Origin: Woeseiaceae bacterium
Lineage (GTDB): Bacteria > Pseudomonadota > Gammaproteobacteria > Steroidobacterales > Woeseiaceae
Reading direction: 5' to 3'
Length of the DNA stretch: 64,000 nucleotides
Assembly (NCBI GenBank): GCA_013042375.1
Contig: JABDQH010000094.1
Location: forward strand, 1 to 64,000
Part shown: positions 26,792-36,179 of the stretch, piece by piece
Layout: the number at the start of each line of letters is the position of its first letter
Numbering within the stretch: the stretch's first letter is position 1
Position numbers and translations under genes: made by a program
Notes under the pieces: generated by a model
Databases searched by the model: none
What the model was told of the DNA's origin: nothing
The model's input: the letters and a program-made list of their open reading frames with translations, nothing else

Positions 26792-28066
26792 GTGGACGCA
26801 ACCAATATAGCGGCGCAGGTCACCGAACTCTCGTACGCGCTGGACACTTTTTACTTTCTCGTCTGTGGCGCGCTCGTCATGTGGATGGCGGCGGGCTTCA
26901 CAATGCTCGAGTCGGGCCTCGTGCGCGCCAAGAACACGGCCGAGATTCTCACCAAGAACGTCGGCCTCTACTCGATCGCCTGCATCATGTACATGCTGGT
27001 CGGTTACTCGATCATGTACCCGGGCGACTTCGAAGGCGGGATCTTTCAATCGCTCTCGACCATCGGTTCCGGCCTGCTCGGTTCCGACGATAATAATGCC
27101 GCGACCGTCATGGCCGGCGACGCTTACTACTCGAACCTGTCGGACTTCTTCTTCCAGGTCGTGTTCGTCGCCACGGCGATGTCGATCGTCTCGGGTGCCG
27201 TCGCCGAACGCATGAAGCTGTGGTCGTTCTTCATGTTCGCGGTCGTCCTAACCGGCTTTATTTACCCGGTGCAGGGCTTCTGGAAGTGGGGCAGCGGCTG
27301 GCTCAACACAGGCGGGTTTCTCGACTTCGCGGGATCCGGCGTCGTGCACATGTGTGGCGCAGCAGCCGCGCTGGCAGGCGTGCTGCTGCTCGGCGCACGC
27401 AAGGGCAAGTACGGCCCGGGCGGCCAGGTCAACGCTATACCAGGCGCCAACCTGCCGCTCGCCGCAATCGGTACCCTGATCCTGTGGCTCGGCTGGTTCG
27501 GCTTCAACGGCGGTTCGCAGCTGCAGGTCACGGGCGTCGACAACGCCAACGCCGTCGCGCTGATCTTCGTCAATACCAACATGGCGGCGGCCGGCGGCCT
27601 GGTCTTCGCGCTGCTGCTGTCGCGCTTCTGGTTCGGCAAGGCCGACCTGACGATGGCGCTCAACGGCGCGCTCGCCGGCCTCGTCGCCATCACGGCAGAA
27701 CCGCTGACGCCGTCGCCGTTCGCGGCCACGCTGATCGGCGCCGTGGGCGGCCTGCTGGTCGTCGCATCCATCGTCACCCTCGACAAGCTGAAGATCGACG
27801 ATCCGGTCGGCGCCATCTCGGTGCACGGCGTGGTCGGCATCTGGGGCCTGCTGGCGGTGTGCTTCACAAACGAAGACGCTTCGCTGTTGTGGCAGCTGAT
27901 CGGCATCGTCTCCATCTTCGCCTGGGTATTCGTGACCAGCCTCGTGGTCTGGTTCGTCCTCAAGAAGACCGTTGGAATCCGGGTCTCCGAGGAAGAGGAG
28001 TACGAAGGCGTCGATCTCGGCGAGTGCGGCCTCGAGGCCTATCCCGAGTTCACCTCGGCCGAGTAA
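26792..28066 (+). CDS. amtB: Ammonium transporter AmtB
   Basis: A 424-residue inner-membrane ammonium channel with about eleven membrane helices. Conserved motifs include FTMLESGLVRAKN, KWGSGWLNTGGFLDFAGSGVVHMCGA, the channel histidine region GAISVHGVVGIWGLLAV and GWFGFNGGS. The start is a GTG with GGAGG 8 bases upstream. No long cleavable signal is seen. GlnK directly upstream is the regulator that plugs the channel. A strong hairpin terminator ends the operon at 28106-28134. Confidence 0.95.
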   Translation: MDATNIAAQVTELSYALDTFYFLVCGALVMWMAAGFTMLESGLVRAKNTAEILTKNVGLYSIACIMYMLVGYSIMYPGDFEGGIFQSLSTIGSGLLGSDDNNAATVMAGDAYYSNLSDFFFQVVFVATAMSIVSGAVAERMKLWSFFMFAVVLTGFIYPVQGFWKWGSGWLNTGGFLDFAGSGVVHMCGAAAALAGVLLLGARKGKYGPGGQVNAIPGANLPLAAIGTLILWLGWFGFNGGSQLQVTGVDNANAVALIFVNTNMAAAGGLVFALLLSRFWFGKADLTMALNGALAGLVAITAEPLTPSPFAATLIGAVGGLLVVASIVTLDKLKIDDPVGAISVHGVVGIWGLLAVCFTNEDASLLWQLIGIVSIFAWVFVTSLVVWFVLKKTVGIRVSEEEEYEGVDLGECGLEAYPEFTSAE

Positions 28067-28105
28067 ACGATCCCCCTGACCGGACTTTCCATAATCCGGT
28101 ACCTT

Positions 28106-28134
28106 GTGGCGGGCCTTCGGGCCCGCCACTTTTA
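28106..28134 (+). terminator. Rho-independent terminator of the porin-glnK-amtB operon
   Basis: A 10-bp perfect GC-rich stem (28106-28115 with 28120-28129) capped by a TTCG tetraloop and followed by TTTTAC. It lies about 40 bases after the amtB stop. A weaker stem ACCGGA/TCCGGT lies just upstream at 28079-28100. Confidence 0.88.
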
Positions 28135-28215
28135 CTTCCGGGGTGCACCAATGTCCGAAATCGCCCGTGACCACGATCACAGCCTGTCGGAGCCAGACAT
28201 GCTTTAATTCCCTGT

Positions 28216-28683
28216 ATGGACAGCAGAAAGACAGCGCTCACCTTCCTGATCGCGGTACTGGCTCTCGCCGGCGCCGCGGCCGCCAGCGAGACGATCTACA
28301 AGTGGACTGACGACGATGGCAACGTCCACTACGAGGATCGTCCGAGCGGCGCCGCATCCGAGGAACGCCTGAAACTCAGCTATCAGCGCACGAGCGGTGC
28401 ATCGGTTCAGCAGCGCGTGCAGGCCAGGCTCGATCGCCAGGCGGCGCGCGCTGAGGAACAGAGCATCAAGGAAGCGGCCCGCCAGGATGACGCCGACAAG
28501 ACGGCAGCAGCAGCCGAGCGCGAGCAGGCCTGCGCTAACGCCCGTGCGCGGCTCGAGTCCTATCTCCAGTCCCGGCGCCTGTATCGCACCAGCGCGAGCG
28601 GCGAACGCGAATACCTCGACGATGCGGCGCGCGAGGACGCGCGGCGTAAAGCCGAGGAAAAAGTCAGCGAGTACTGCTCCTGA
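28216..28683 (+). CDS. Exported DUF4124 protein
   Basis: A 155-residue protein with a signal peptide ending AAAAS. One DUF4124 motif, IYKWTDDDGNVHYEDRP, follows directly. The remainder is charged and helical with many Ala, Arg and Glu residues, probably a coiled coil, and ends RRLYRTSASGEREYL plus a final cysteine. The tail is shared with the protein at 14900-15397. A TTTAAT box lies seven bases before the ATG, suggesting a leaderless start. Role unknown. Confidence 0.75.
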   Translation: MDSRKTALTFLIAVLALAGAAAASETIYKWTDDDGNVHYEDRPSGAASEERLKLSYQRTSGASVQQRVQARLDRQAARAEEQSIKEAARQDDADKTAAAAEREQACANARARLESYLQSRRLYRTSASGEREYLDDAAREDARRKAEEKVSEYCS

Positions 28684-28724
28684 TCGCGACTGCGCCCGGG
28701 CGGTAACCGCCTGCGGGCGCTACA

Positions 28725-29780
28725 ATGCCCGCCATGTCCGAATCCGACGACACCCAGGTCTACCTGCCGGATTTCTGCGCGGCCGGTACTCTGTTCGTCA
28801 TCCTGCTCGTCGCCGAACTCGTGGCGATCGCGCTGACGCTGGCCGCGCATACACCGGACGGTGAGTTCCTGCTGGCACTGTCGCGCACGTCGTTCTTCGT
28901 TCTGTGGCTTGCACTGCTCGGTACGGCCGTCATGTGCCAGCTGCGCGGGTGGCTGGAAAGAGCCGGCAAGACACGCGCGTTCGTCATCAGTTTTCTCGTA
29001 CTCGAGGCGCTGTGCCTGGTGGTCGCCGAACTTGCCTGGCAGATCCCGGTTCGCATCGTCGGTGTCGTCGTCATCGAGGAGCCGCATGCGACGTTCCTGT
29101 TGCGCACGATGGCCATCAGCTCGATCTTCATCGCGCTCGCGATGCGCTACCTGTACGTATCGAGTGAATGGCGGCGCAGTATCGTGCTCGAGGCCCAGGC
29201 ACGCATCAGCGCACTGCAGGCACTCATTCGCCCGCACTTCCTGTTCAACAGCATGAACACGATCGCGTCGCTGACCCGCAGCGATCCGCGCCAGGCCGAA
29301 GAGGCGGTCGAGGACCTGTCCGACCTGTTGCGCGCGAGCCTGTCCGGTACGCGCGACCGTACCAGCATCAAGGAAGAGCTCGAGGTATCGGCTATCTACC
29401 AGCGCATAGAGAAGCTCCGCCTCGGCGAACGCCTCAACATCCGCTGGGACATCGAAGACCTGCCGATGCGGGCGCGCATACCAAGCCTGACGATACAGCC
29501 GCTCATAGAAAACGCGATCTACCACGGCATCGAACTGCTGCCCGACGGCGGCGAGGTCGTCGTGAGCGGCAGGCGCGACGGCAAGTACCTCGAAATCTCG
29601 GTGGCGAATCCCGTCGCTCCCGGCAAGTCACGCGATGCCGCCGGGAACAAGATGGCCCTGTCCAATATTCGCCAGCGCTTCGAACTCGCCTACGGCCACC
29701 GCGCGACTGTCGATATCGACGACAGTAGTGATGCCTACAAGGTAACGCTGCGTTTTCCCGCGACGGAGGATGACGCGTGA
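28725..29780 (+). CDS. algZ: Sensor histidine kinase AlgZ/FimS (LytS type)
   Basis: A 351-residue inner-membrane kinase. Four hydrophobic segments occupy about residues 20-145, followed by the His-kinase domain with the unusual LytS-type site RPHFLFNSMNTI (His171). An HATPase region with N-box-like LIENAIYHGIELL follows. The start may be 28734 (MSESDD), because TACAAT at 28721 lies seven bases before that ATG. It is stop-start overlapped with algR. In Pseudomonas AlgZ works with AlgR to regulate the pilV-type operon, alginate and haem genes; here too the pilus operon is 6 kb upstream. Confidence 0.88.
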   Translation: MPAMSESDDTQVYLPDFCAAGTLFVILLVAELVAIALTLAAHTPDGEFLLALSRTSFFVLWLALLGTAVMCQLRGWLERAGKTRAFVISFLVLEALCLVVAELAWQIPVRIVGVVVIEEPHATFLLRTMAISSIFIALAMRYLYVSSEWRRSIVLEAQARISALQALIRPHFLFNSMNTIASLTRSDPRQAEEAVEDLSDLLRASLSGTRDRTSIKEELEVSAIYQRIEKLRLGERLNIRWDIEDLPMRARIPSLTIQPLIENAIYHGIELLPDGGEVVVSGRRDGKYLEISVANPVAPGKSRDAAGNKMALSNIRQRFELAYGHRATVDIDDSSDAYKVTLRFPATEDDA

Positions 29781-30517
29781 ATGTCCTGATCGTCGACGAC
29801 GAAAAGCCGGCACGAGACCGCCTGCGGCAGATCCTCGCCGACGAAGCACCCTGGGACGTGGTCGGCGAAGCCGCCAACGGCCTCGAGGCGCTGAAGCTTG
29901 CCGGCGAACTCGCCCCCGACATCGTACTGCTCGACATCCGCATGCCGGGCATGGAGGGCATCGAGGCAGCACACCACCTGAACGCGATGGAGCGGCCGCC
30001 CGCCGTCGTGTTTACCACGGCCTACGATGAGTACGCGATCGATGCCTTCGAGGCACGCGCGATCGGCTACGTGCTCAAGCCCGTGCGCCGCGCCCGACTC
30101 GTGCGCGCGCTGGAGCAGGCCGGCCGCCTCGCGCCCGGCGCCCTGGGCGAGGCCGCTGCGACGCTCGATGCCCAACGCAGGCACGTGTGCGCGCGTGCCC
30201 ACGGCGAGCTCAAACTGATACCTGTCGACGAGGTAACCTGCTTTCGCGCCGACCAGAAATACGTTGCGGTCGACCACGATGGTGGTCGTGACCTGATCGA
30301 TGATTCGCTAAAATCGCTGGAAGCCGAGTTCGGCGATCGATTCGTGCGCGTGCATCGCGGCGCGCTCGTCGCCGTCGACCGGATTCGGCGCATCGACAAG
30401 AATGCCGAGGGCAAAAGCCGCGTCGTGTTACGCGATGACTCGCAAGTCGACGACGAACAGCTGATAATCAGCCGCCGGCACGTCGCCGAAGTGAAACGCC
30501 GCCTGAAAGGCTCGTAG
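29777..30517 (+). CDS. algR: LytTR-family response regulator AlgR
   Basis: A 246-residue regulator. A receiver domain (residues 1-120) has the acidic pair IVDDEKPARD and the phosphoacceptor Asp53 in VLLDIRMPG. A LytTR DNA-binding domain follows (about 145-245: CFRADQKYVAVD, FGDRFVRVHRGALV). The GTG start overlaps the algZ stop by four bases (GTGA), a sign of coupling. It is the DNA-binding partner of AlgZ. hemC begins after a REP element 74 bases downstream, the same order as in Pseudomonas. Confidence 0.92.
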   Translation: MNVLIVDDEKPARDRLRQILADEAPWDVVGEAANGLEALKLAGELAPDIVLLDIRMPGMEGIEAAHHLNAMERPPAVVFTTAYDEYAIDAFEARAIGYVLKPVRRARLVRALEQAGRLAPGALGEAAATLDAQRRHVCARAHGELKLIPVDEVTCFRADQKYVAVDHDGGRDLIDDSLKSLEAEFGDRFVRVHRGALVAVDRIRRIDKNAEGKSRVVLRDDSQVDDEQLIISRRHVAEVKRRLKGS

Positions 30518-30529
30518 TGGAACCAACCC

Positions 30530-30576
30530 TGTGGGAGGGCCTTTAGGCCCGATTCGCGGCTAAAGCCGCTCCCACA
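30530..30576. repeat. REP-like composite palindrome (copy 3)
   Basis: TGTGGGAGGGCCTTTAGGCC faces GCGGCTAAAGCCGCTCCCACA across GATTC, a complete two-unit element between algR and hemC. It could form a strong hairpin in the mRNA and may separate the two transcripts. Confidence 0.85.
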
Positions 30577-30590
30577 ATGACAGTCAAATC

Positions 30591-31517
30591 ATGAAAATAC
30601 GAATTGCCACCAGAAAGTCCGCGCTCGCGCTGTGGCAGGCCAAGCACGTGGCTGCTCGCCTCGCCGACCTGCCGGGGGTCGGGGCGGTCGAGCTCGTGCC
30701 GATGTCGACACGCGGCGACGAGATCCTCGATCGCAGTTTGCAGAAGATCGGCGGCAAGGGCCTGTTCATCAAGGAACTCGAGCTCGCGATGCAGCGCGGC
30801 GAGGCCGATATCGCCGTGCACTCGATGAAGGACGTACCGGCCGAGATGCCTGACGGCTTTTGCCTCGCCGCCATGCTCGAGCGGGCCAACCACGCCGACG
30901 CGCTTGTTGCACCAGGCGGCAAGCAGCTCTCCGACCTGCCAGACGGCGCGCTTATCGGCAGCTCCAGTCTGCGCCGCCAGGCACAGCTCCGGATGCTGCG
31001 CCCCGACCTGCGTATCGAGCCGCTGCGCGGCAACGTGAACACGCGCCTCGCCAAGCTCGACGCCGGCGACTACGACGCGATCATCCTCGCCGCGGCCGGC
31101 CTCGAACGCCTCGGCTTCGAGGATCGCATCAGCCAGCAGTTCACGCCCGACGAAATGCTCCCGGCCGCCGCGCAGGGCGTGGTCGGTATCGAGTGCCTCG
31201 ACACCGCGGCCGAACTGCGCGAGGTACTCGCACTTCTGGATCATCCGGCGTCCGTGCAGACCACGCTGGCCGAACGCGCCATTGCGCGCGTCCTCGAAGC
31301 GAGCTGCCAGTCACCCGTCGCCACCTACGCGCGCCTCGACGGCGACGCGATGACGGTCAGGGCGCTCGTGGCGATGCCCGACGGCAGCGAGTACATCCGC
31401 GACAGCGTCAGCGGCGCAGCGCAGGACGCCGAAGCGCTGGGCGAGCGACTCGCCGCGCGCCTGCTCGAACAGGGTGCGGCGGCACTGCTCGCAGCAACGG
31501 AAGCGAACAATGACTGA
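30591..31517 (+). CDS. hemC: Hydroxymethylbilane synthase
   Basis: A 308-residue cytoplasmic enzyme that polymerises four porphobilinogen molecules to hydroxymethylbilane in haem synthesis. The N-terminus KIRIATRKSALALWQAKHV, the AVHSMKDVP motif and the dipyrromethane cofactor site EASCQSPV (Cys near 242) are all present. The length is normal. It starts the hemC-hemD-hemX-hemY cluster and ends overlapping hemD by eight bases. Confidence 0.96.
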   Translation: MKIRIATRKSALALWQAKHVAARLADLPGVGAVELVPMSTRGDEILDRSLQKIGGKGLFIKELELAMQRGEADIAVHSMKDVPAEMPDGFCLAAMLERANHADALVAPGGKQLSDLPDGALIGSSSLRRQAQLRMLRPDLRIEPLRGNVNTRLAKLDAGDYDAIILAAAGLERLGFEDRISQQFTPDEMLPAAAQGVVGIECLDTAAELREVLALLDHPASVQTTLAERAIARVLEASCQSPVATYARLDGDAMTVRALVAMPDGSEYIRDSVSGAAQDAEALGERLAARLLEQGAAALLAATEANND

Positions 31518-32289
31518 CCGTAATCTCGAAGGCACCGGCGTGCTCGTAACGCGGCCGCGAGCGCAGGCCGAAGATCTGGTGCGGGCCATCGAAGCACAGG
31601 GCGGTACCGCCTGGTGTTTCCCCGTACTCGAGATTGCCCCGTTCGACGCGCTGGACGTCAGGAACAGCGTCGCGCGCCTCGGCAAGCCGGATATCGTCAT
31701 ATTCGTCAGCCGCAACGCGGTCGAGCACGGTATCGAATTCACCGACGGTGGCGACATCGCCGTCATCGGCCCCGCCACGGCCGCGGCGGTCAACGATGCA
31801 GGCCGCGTCGTCGACATCCAGCCCGCGCAGGGCTACGACAGCGAGCATCTGCTGGCCGAGGAGCAACTCCGGGACGTCGCCGGCAAACGCGTGCGCATCG
31901 TGCGCGGCAAGGGCGGGCGCGAGCTGCTCGCCGATACGCTCAAGGGGCGCGGCGCCACGGTCGAGTACCTGTCCGTATATGAACGACGCCTGCCCAGGGT
32001 CAGCGCCGAGGCCCTCGCGAATGTCGAGGCGCACTGGCGTTCCGGGGACATCAACGTCGTCACCGTCATGAGCGTCCAGTCGTTCAGAAACCTCGTCACC
32101 CTGCTGCCTGACTGGTGCAGGGAACAGCTCGAAGCCACGCCGCTGGTGACGCCGGCCGGTCGTGTGATAAAAGAGGCGCTGGATCGCTTCCCGGCGTCCC
32201 GCCCGATACTCGCACCCGGACCGGGCGCCGATGACATGGTCCAGGCGATCATCGCATTACAGGGTACCGACCCCGGAACAGCACCATGA
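31510..32289 (+). CDS. hemD: Uroporphyrinogen-III synthase
   Basis: About 259 residues. The start at 31510 (MTDRN) overlaps hemC by eight bases. HemD proteins diverge strongly, but this one has the expected order: GVLVTRPRAQAEDL, FVSRNAVEHG, VAVIGPATAAAV-like strands, RIVRGKGGRELL, YLSVYERRLP, and a final PILAPGPGADDMVQAI. It closes the linear tetrapyrrole with inversion of ring D. hemX follows with an ATGA overlap. Confidence 0.9.
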   Translation: MTDRNLEGTGVLVTRPRAQAEDLVRAIEAQGGTAWCFPVLEIAPFDALDVRNSVARLGKPDIVIFVSRNAVEHGIEFTDGGDIAVIGPATAAAVNDAGRVVDIQPAQGYDSEHLLAEEQLRDVAGKRVRIVRGKGGRELLADTLKGRGATVEYLSVYERRLPRVSAEALANVEAHWRSGDINVVTVMSVQSFRNLVTLLPDWCREQLEATPLVTPAGRVIKEALDRFPASRPILAPGPGADDMVQAIIALQGTDPGTAP

Positions 32290-33488
32290 GCGAAACAGAC
32301 ACCAGATCCCCCGACACCGAAGAGACTGCTGAAGAGCATCCCGTGGAAGAGACTGCGGAAGAGCAGCCCATGGAAGAAACGGCTGAAGAGCAGTCCGCGC
32401 CCGAAGAAGAAGAGCCCTCACCGGCACCCGAGGAGCAGCAGGAGCAACCCGCACGCCGCGGCAATGGCGTTGCCTGGCTGGCTGTGCTCGTCTCACTCGT
32501 CGCCCTCGTGGCGGCCGGGTATACGGGATGGCAGTCGTGGCAGGCCGCCGGCGATACGACCGTCGACGACAGCGTCGCGCGCCTCCAGGACCGCCTGTCC
32601 TCTTCGACCTCGTCAGTAGCCGACCTCGAGGCGCGTGTCAGCGAGCTGGCCGGTCGTGATTCCGGCGTCGACGCCGCGCTCGACGGGCTACGCCGCGACG
32701 TTGACGAGCGCGTCTCCCTGCTGGATTCCCTGCCCGCCCGCATGTCGACGCTGGAGAGCTCGGTCGCGTCGCTTGCCGGCGTGTCCGAGGGTGCGCGCGA
32801 CGCCTGGGTACTGGCCGAGTCGGAATACTACATGCAGATCGCCAACGCGCAGCTGCAGCTCGCCAACAATCCGCATCTCGCTGCGCATGCGCTTCGCCTG
32901 GCCGACGAGCGCATCGTGCAGCTGGCGAACCCCGCGCTGACCGATGTGCGGCGCGCCATCGCCGACGAGCTTGCAGCCCTCGACGTCATGGAGAAGCCCG
33001 ATGTCGAGGGCGTAACGCTGACGCTCGCCAGTCTCGCACGCGTCGTCGATTCGCTGCCGCTCGCTGCCGCCGCCGAGTCCGGCGAGGAGAGCGGCGAGGT
33101 TGGCGACGAGACCAGCGGCGCCGCGCGTGCCTGGGCATCGGTGAAGAACGCGTTCTCGGGGATGGTCAAGGTGACGCCCCCCGACGAAGCGAGGCTCGTT
33201 CGCCTGTCGCCCGATGCCGAGTACTTCCTGCGCAACAACATCGCGCTGCAACTACAGGCGGCACGCCTCGCGTTGCTGCGCGGCGAGCCGGCGATTTTCG
33301 AGCAGACGCTCGACGACACGAGCGCGCTGCTCAGCAACTATTTCGACACCGACAGTCCGCAGGTCGCCGGTGCACTGGAGACGATCACCGAGATTCGCGG
33401 CCAGGCATTCGTCACCGTCGTTCCGGACATTTCGGAGTCGCTGCGCCTGTTGCGCCAGTTCCGCACGCTGAACGAGAACGCGCAGTGA
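32286..33488 (+). CDS. hemX: HemX family membrane protein
   Basis: A 400-residue protein. The first 58 residues are acidic and repetitive: EETAEE-like tracts recur at least three times. Then comes one membrane helix (GVAWLAVLVSLVALVAAGY), and a long coiled-coil periplasmic part with heptad-like repeats, with EYFLRNNIALQLQAARLALL near the end, conserved in HemX. HemX is associated with the hem operon but its role is unclear. It overlaps hemD by 4 bases (ATGA) and hemY by 4 bases. Confidence 0.88.
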   Translation: MSETDTRSPDTEETAEEHPVEETAEEQPMEETAEEQSAPEEEEPSPAPEEQQEQPARRGNGVAWLAVLVSLVALVAAGYTGWQSWQAAGDTTVDDSVARLQDRLSSSTSSVADLEARVSELAGRDSGVDAALDGLRRDVDERVSLLDSLPARMSTLESSVASLAGVSEGARDAWVLAESEYYMQIANAQLQLANNPHLAAHALRLADERIVQLANPALTDVRRAIADELAALDVMEKPDVEGVTLTLASLARVVDSLPLAAAAESGEESGEVGDETSGAARAWASVKNAFSGMVKVTPPDEARLVRLSPDAEYFLRNNIALQLQAARLALLRGEPAIFEQTLDDTSALLSNYFDTDSPQVAGALETITEIRGQAFVTVVPDISESLRLLRQFRTLNENAQ

Positions 33489-34681
33489 AACTCGGCATCA
33501 TCGTTCTCGTCGTCCTGTTCGTCACGGCCTTCGGGTCGCATTTTCTGCTTGCCGACCCCGGCTACGTCGTTATCGGTTTCCGCGGCTACCTCATCGAAAT
33601 GTCGGTGCCGATACTCACGTTGCTGATCTTTGCGCTGTTCGTCGCAATCTGGGTCATTCGCAAGATCTACCTGGCGCCGCGTCGTCTCGGTGAAACCTAT
33701 GGTCGCCACCGCGCGGCCCGCTCCGGCAAGAAGCTCACGCGCGGCATGATCGAGGTCGCCGAAGGCAATCTCGCGCGCGGCGAGAAGCTCCTCGCGCGCG
33801 CCGCCAGCACCAGCGACTCGCCGCTGTTCAACTACCTGCAGGCAGCACGCGCCGCACACCTGCAGGGCAAGGACGAGCGCCGCGACGAGTGGCTGCGCAT
33901 GGCCTACCGCGATGCGCCCGAGGCCGCGAACGCCGTGCTCTTGACGCAGTGCGAATTCCAGCTCGACCGGGGCCAGTACGAACAGGCACTCGCAACGCTG
34001 CGACGGCTGGATGAGGACACCAAAGACAATGCACAGGCGCTCGCGCTCATGGGCCAGCTCTATTATCGCCTCGAGGACTGGGAAGCCCTGGCGGAACTCT
34101 TGCCGCGTCTGCGCAAGAACGCGCAGGTAAGGCCGGACTGGCTCGAGACATGGACCGAACGCGTGCACCGCGAAGCGCTCGACAAGGCCGACGACGATGC
34201 CGCGCTCGGCGCGGCGTGGCGGACGATACCGAAGAAGCTAAAAGGCAAGGTGTCACTGCTCGAGTCCTACTACCAGGGCCTGATGCGCCTCGGCCTGCAC
34301 GATCGCGCCGAGAAAGAGCTCGCCAGCGCGATCAAGTCGAACTGGCAGGCCCCGCTCGTACGCCTGTATGGGCTCGTCGAGGCGACCGACGCGTCGAAAC
34401 AGCTGAAGAAGGCCGAAGGCTGGCTCAAGAATCGCGGTGAGGACCCCGACCTGTTGCTGTCGGCCGCGCGGCTCTGCCTGCGCAACGAGCTATGGGGCAA
34501 GTCCCGCAGCTACCTGGAGACCGTCATCGCCCTGCGCCCGACACCCGAAGCCTACCGGGAGTACGGCGCGCTATTGACGCAAATGGGCGAGGCGGACGCG
34601 GCCGCCGACGCCTATCGCGATGGGCTCGGGATGATCGCGCCCGAGCCCCTGCCGGCTATCCCGCACATCGAACCGCAGTAG
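33485..34681 (+). CDS. hemY: HemY family protein with TPR-like repeats
   Basis: A 398-residue inner-membrane protein. Two N-terminal membrane helices (about 3-24 and 38-58) precede a helical region of tetratricopeptide-like repeats (FNYLQAARAAHLQG, QALALMGQLYYRLEDW, YLETVIALRPTPEAYREYGALL). This is the HemY_N plus TPR layout of gammaproteobacterial HemY, not the protoporphyrinogen oxidase of Bacillus. Its role is unresolved, with haem-export or assembly suggestions. It is the last gene of the hem cluster. Confidence 0.9.
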   Translation: MKLGIIVLVVLFVTAFGSHFLLADPGYVVIGFRGYLIEMSVPILTLLIFALFVAIWVIRKIYLAPRRLGETYGRHRAARSGKKLTRGMIEVAEGNLARGEKLLARAASTSDSPLFNYLQAARAAHLQGKDERRDEWLRMAYRDAPEAANAVLLTQCEFQLDRGQYEQALATLRRLDEDTKDNAQALALMGQLYYRLEDWEALAELLPRLRKNAQVRPDWLETWTERVHREALDKADDDAALGAAWRTIPKKLKGKVSLLESYYQGLMRLGLHDRAEKELASAIKSNWQAPLVRLYGLVEATDASKQLKKAEGWLKNRGEDPDLLLSAARLCLRNELWGKSRSYLETVIALRPTPEAYREYGALLTQMGEADAAADAYRDGLGMIAPEPLPAIPHIEPQ

Positions 34682-35509
34682 ATGTTCACGCTGGTAGCGG
34701 GCACCGGATACCTCGGCCGCCGCGTACTCGACCGGCTCGACGACGGCACCGGACTCAACCGCCCCGAGGTCGACTTCGACACCATCGAGACCCTGCCCGT
34801 GGCCGTCCCGGAGCGCTACGCGGTGCTCTACACCTGCCCACCCGGCGGCGAAGGCGACGAGCGCCTACAGCGATTCATAGACGCCCTGCCTCTTGCCCCG
34901 GCTCGTTTCGTCTACATAAGCACGACCGGCGTCTACGGCGATTGCGATGGCCAGGTCGTGACCGAGGAATCGCCGGTCAACCCGGGCAGTCGCATGTCGG
35001 TACCGCGCGTCGCGGCGGAGAGCTTCCTGCTGGACTGGGCCGCCCGCAATGACTGCGGGCTCGTGATTCTCAGGGTGCCCGGCATCTACGGCCCGGGTCG
35101 GCTCGGTATCGAGCGGCTCGCCGCCGGCCGTGCCGTGCTGAGCGAGGACGAGTCCTATCCGGGCAACCGCATCCACGTCGATGATCTCGTGACCTGCTGC
35201 TTCGCGGCATTGGCAGAGGATGCGCCCCCCGGTATCTACAACGTCGGTGACGGCGACCACCGCAGCGCGACGTGGTTCGCCGACGAGGTCGCGCGCCAGG
35301 CAGGCCTGACGGCGCCACGCAAGATCAGCCGCGCACAGGCCGCGCGCGAGTTCTCACCGATCCGGCTGGCCTTCGTGTCGTCCTCGCGAGTCGTCGATAC
35401 GACAAAGATGCGCGAGGTCCTCGGGGTCGAACCGCTTTATGCCGACCCGGCGGCGGGCATTCGGGCAAGTATCAGGGCTGAGAGCGCTTCGAACGGAGCC
35501 AGGCGGTAA
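34682..35509 (+). CDS. NAD-dependent epimerase/SDR-type oxidoreductase
   Basis: A 275-residue Rossmann-fold protein. The dinucleotide motif is AGTGYLGRR at residues 6-14, followed by FVYISTTGVYGD and RIHVDDLVTCC, typical of extended short-chain dehydrogenases of the YeeZ type. The substrate is not recognised. It begins one base after the hemY stop and shares 38 bases with the end of the convergent parA-like gene, so both 3-prime ends are read on both strands. Confidence 0.78.
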   Translation: MFTLVAGTGYLGRRVLDRLDDGTGLNRPEVDFDTIETLPVAVPERYAVLYTCPPGGEGDERLQRFIDALPLAPARFVYISTTGVYGDCDGQVVTEESPVNPGSRMSVPRVAAESFLLDWAARNDCGLVILRVPGIYGPGRLGIERLAAGRAVLSEDESYPGNRIHVDDLVTCCFAALAEDAPPGIYNVGDGDHRSATWFADEVARQAGLTAPRKISRAQAAREFSPIRLAFVSSSRVVDTTKMREVLGVEPLYADPAAGIRASIRAESASNGARR

Positions 35510-36110
35510 GCGGCTCCCACTCTTCCCAGTCGGGCCAGGCAAGATACTCGGGCAGCTCGAAAATGCCCAGGCCGCGCGTGTACGCACGCACGTAGTTCTG
35601 TGCCTCGCGCAGCGCGGCGATATAAGGCGCCCTCGCCTTCGTCAGGTACTCGTCGAGATCGTCGAAAATCAACGTATTGTCGCGTACACGATTGGCGACG
35701 AGGCCGAACTTGGCCTGCTTGCGCTCGATCTTCCCTACCTTGCGAAGCTCCTCGAGAAACGTGGTCGTCGCCTGCATGTCGATCGTCGACGGCAATACGG
35801 GAACGACGATGGTCTCGGCATGGCGCACGAGATCGGTTAGTTCGCTCGAATGGGTTCTCGCCGGCGCATCGATGATGATGAAGTCGGCGCTGCGCGGTGC
35901 GTGCCGCAGGCCGTCTTCAAACCCGGCGACGCGCGCGATCGCAGGCCTTTCGGCGGGCCGGCGGTCCAGCCAGTCGAGGCTCGAACGCTGTGGATCGTAA
36001 TCGGCAAGCGCAACGCTGGCGCCTTCGTTGGCAAAATAGGATGCGATGTTGGTGGCGAGGGTGCTTTTTCCGCAACCACCCTTCGCGTTCATTACCACGA
36101 TGTGTCGCAT
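35472..36110 (-). CDS. Orphan ParA-family ATPase
   Basis: A 212-residue ParA/MinD-like ATPase with the deviant Walker A KGGCGKST at residues 10-17, and a Walker A-prime region YDPQRSSLDW. IIIDAPARTHSS is the switch region. There is no DNA-binding N-terminal domain and no parB nearby, so it is an orphan, of the type used to position cell structures or chemotaxis arrays. Neighbours are unrelated. It is divergent from dapF and has a short inverted repeat CTCCAA-N11-TTGGAG just upstream. Confidence 0.8.
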   Translation of the reverse strand: MRHIVVMNAKGGCGKSTLATNIASYFANEGASVALADYDPQRSSLDWLDRRPAERPAIARVAGFEDGLRHAPRSADFIIIDAPARTHSSELTDLVRHAETIVVPVLPSTIDMQATTTFLEELRKVGKIERKQAKFGLVANRVRDNTLIFDDLDEYLTKARAPYIAALREAQNYVRAYTRGLGIFELPEYLAWPDWEEWEPLTAWLRSKRSQP

Positions 36111-36179
36111 GACACCTCTCCAATAGCGAAGTTGTTGGAGTTATAAGAGGTTTATGTAAACTACAGGCGCTAACCACAA

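Noticed and set aside
30530..30576. The algR-hemC palindrome as a simple terminator
   Set aside because: It lacks a T run and matches the REP-like family found elsewhere, so I classed it as a repeat.
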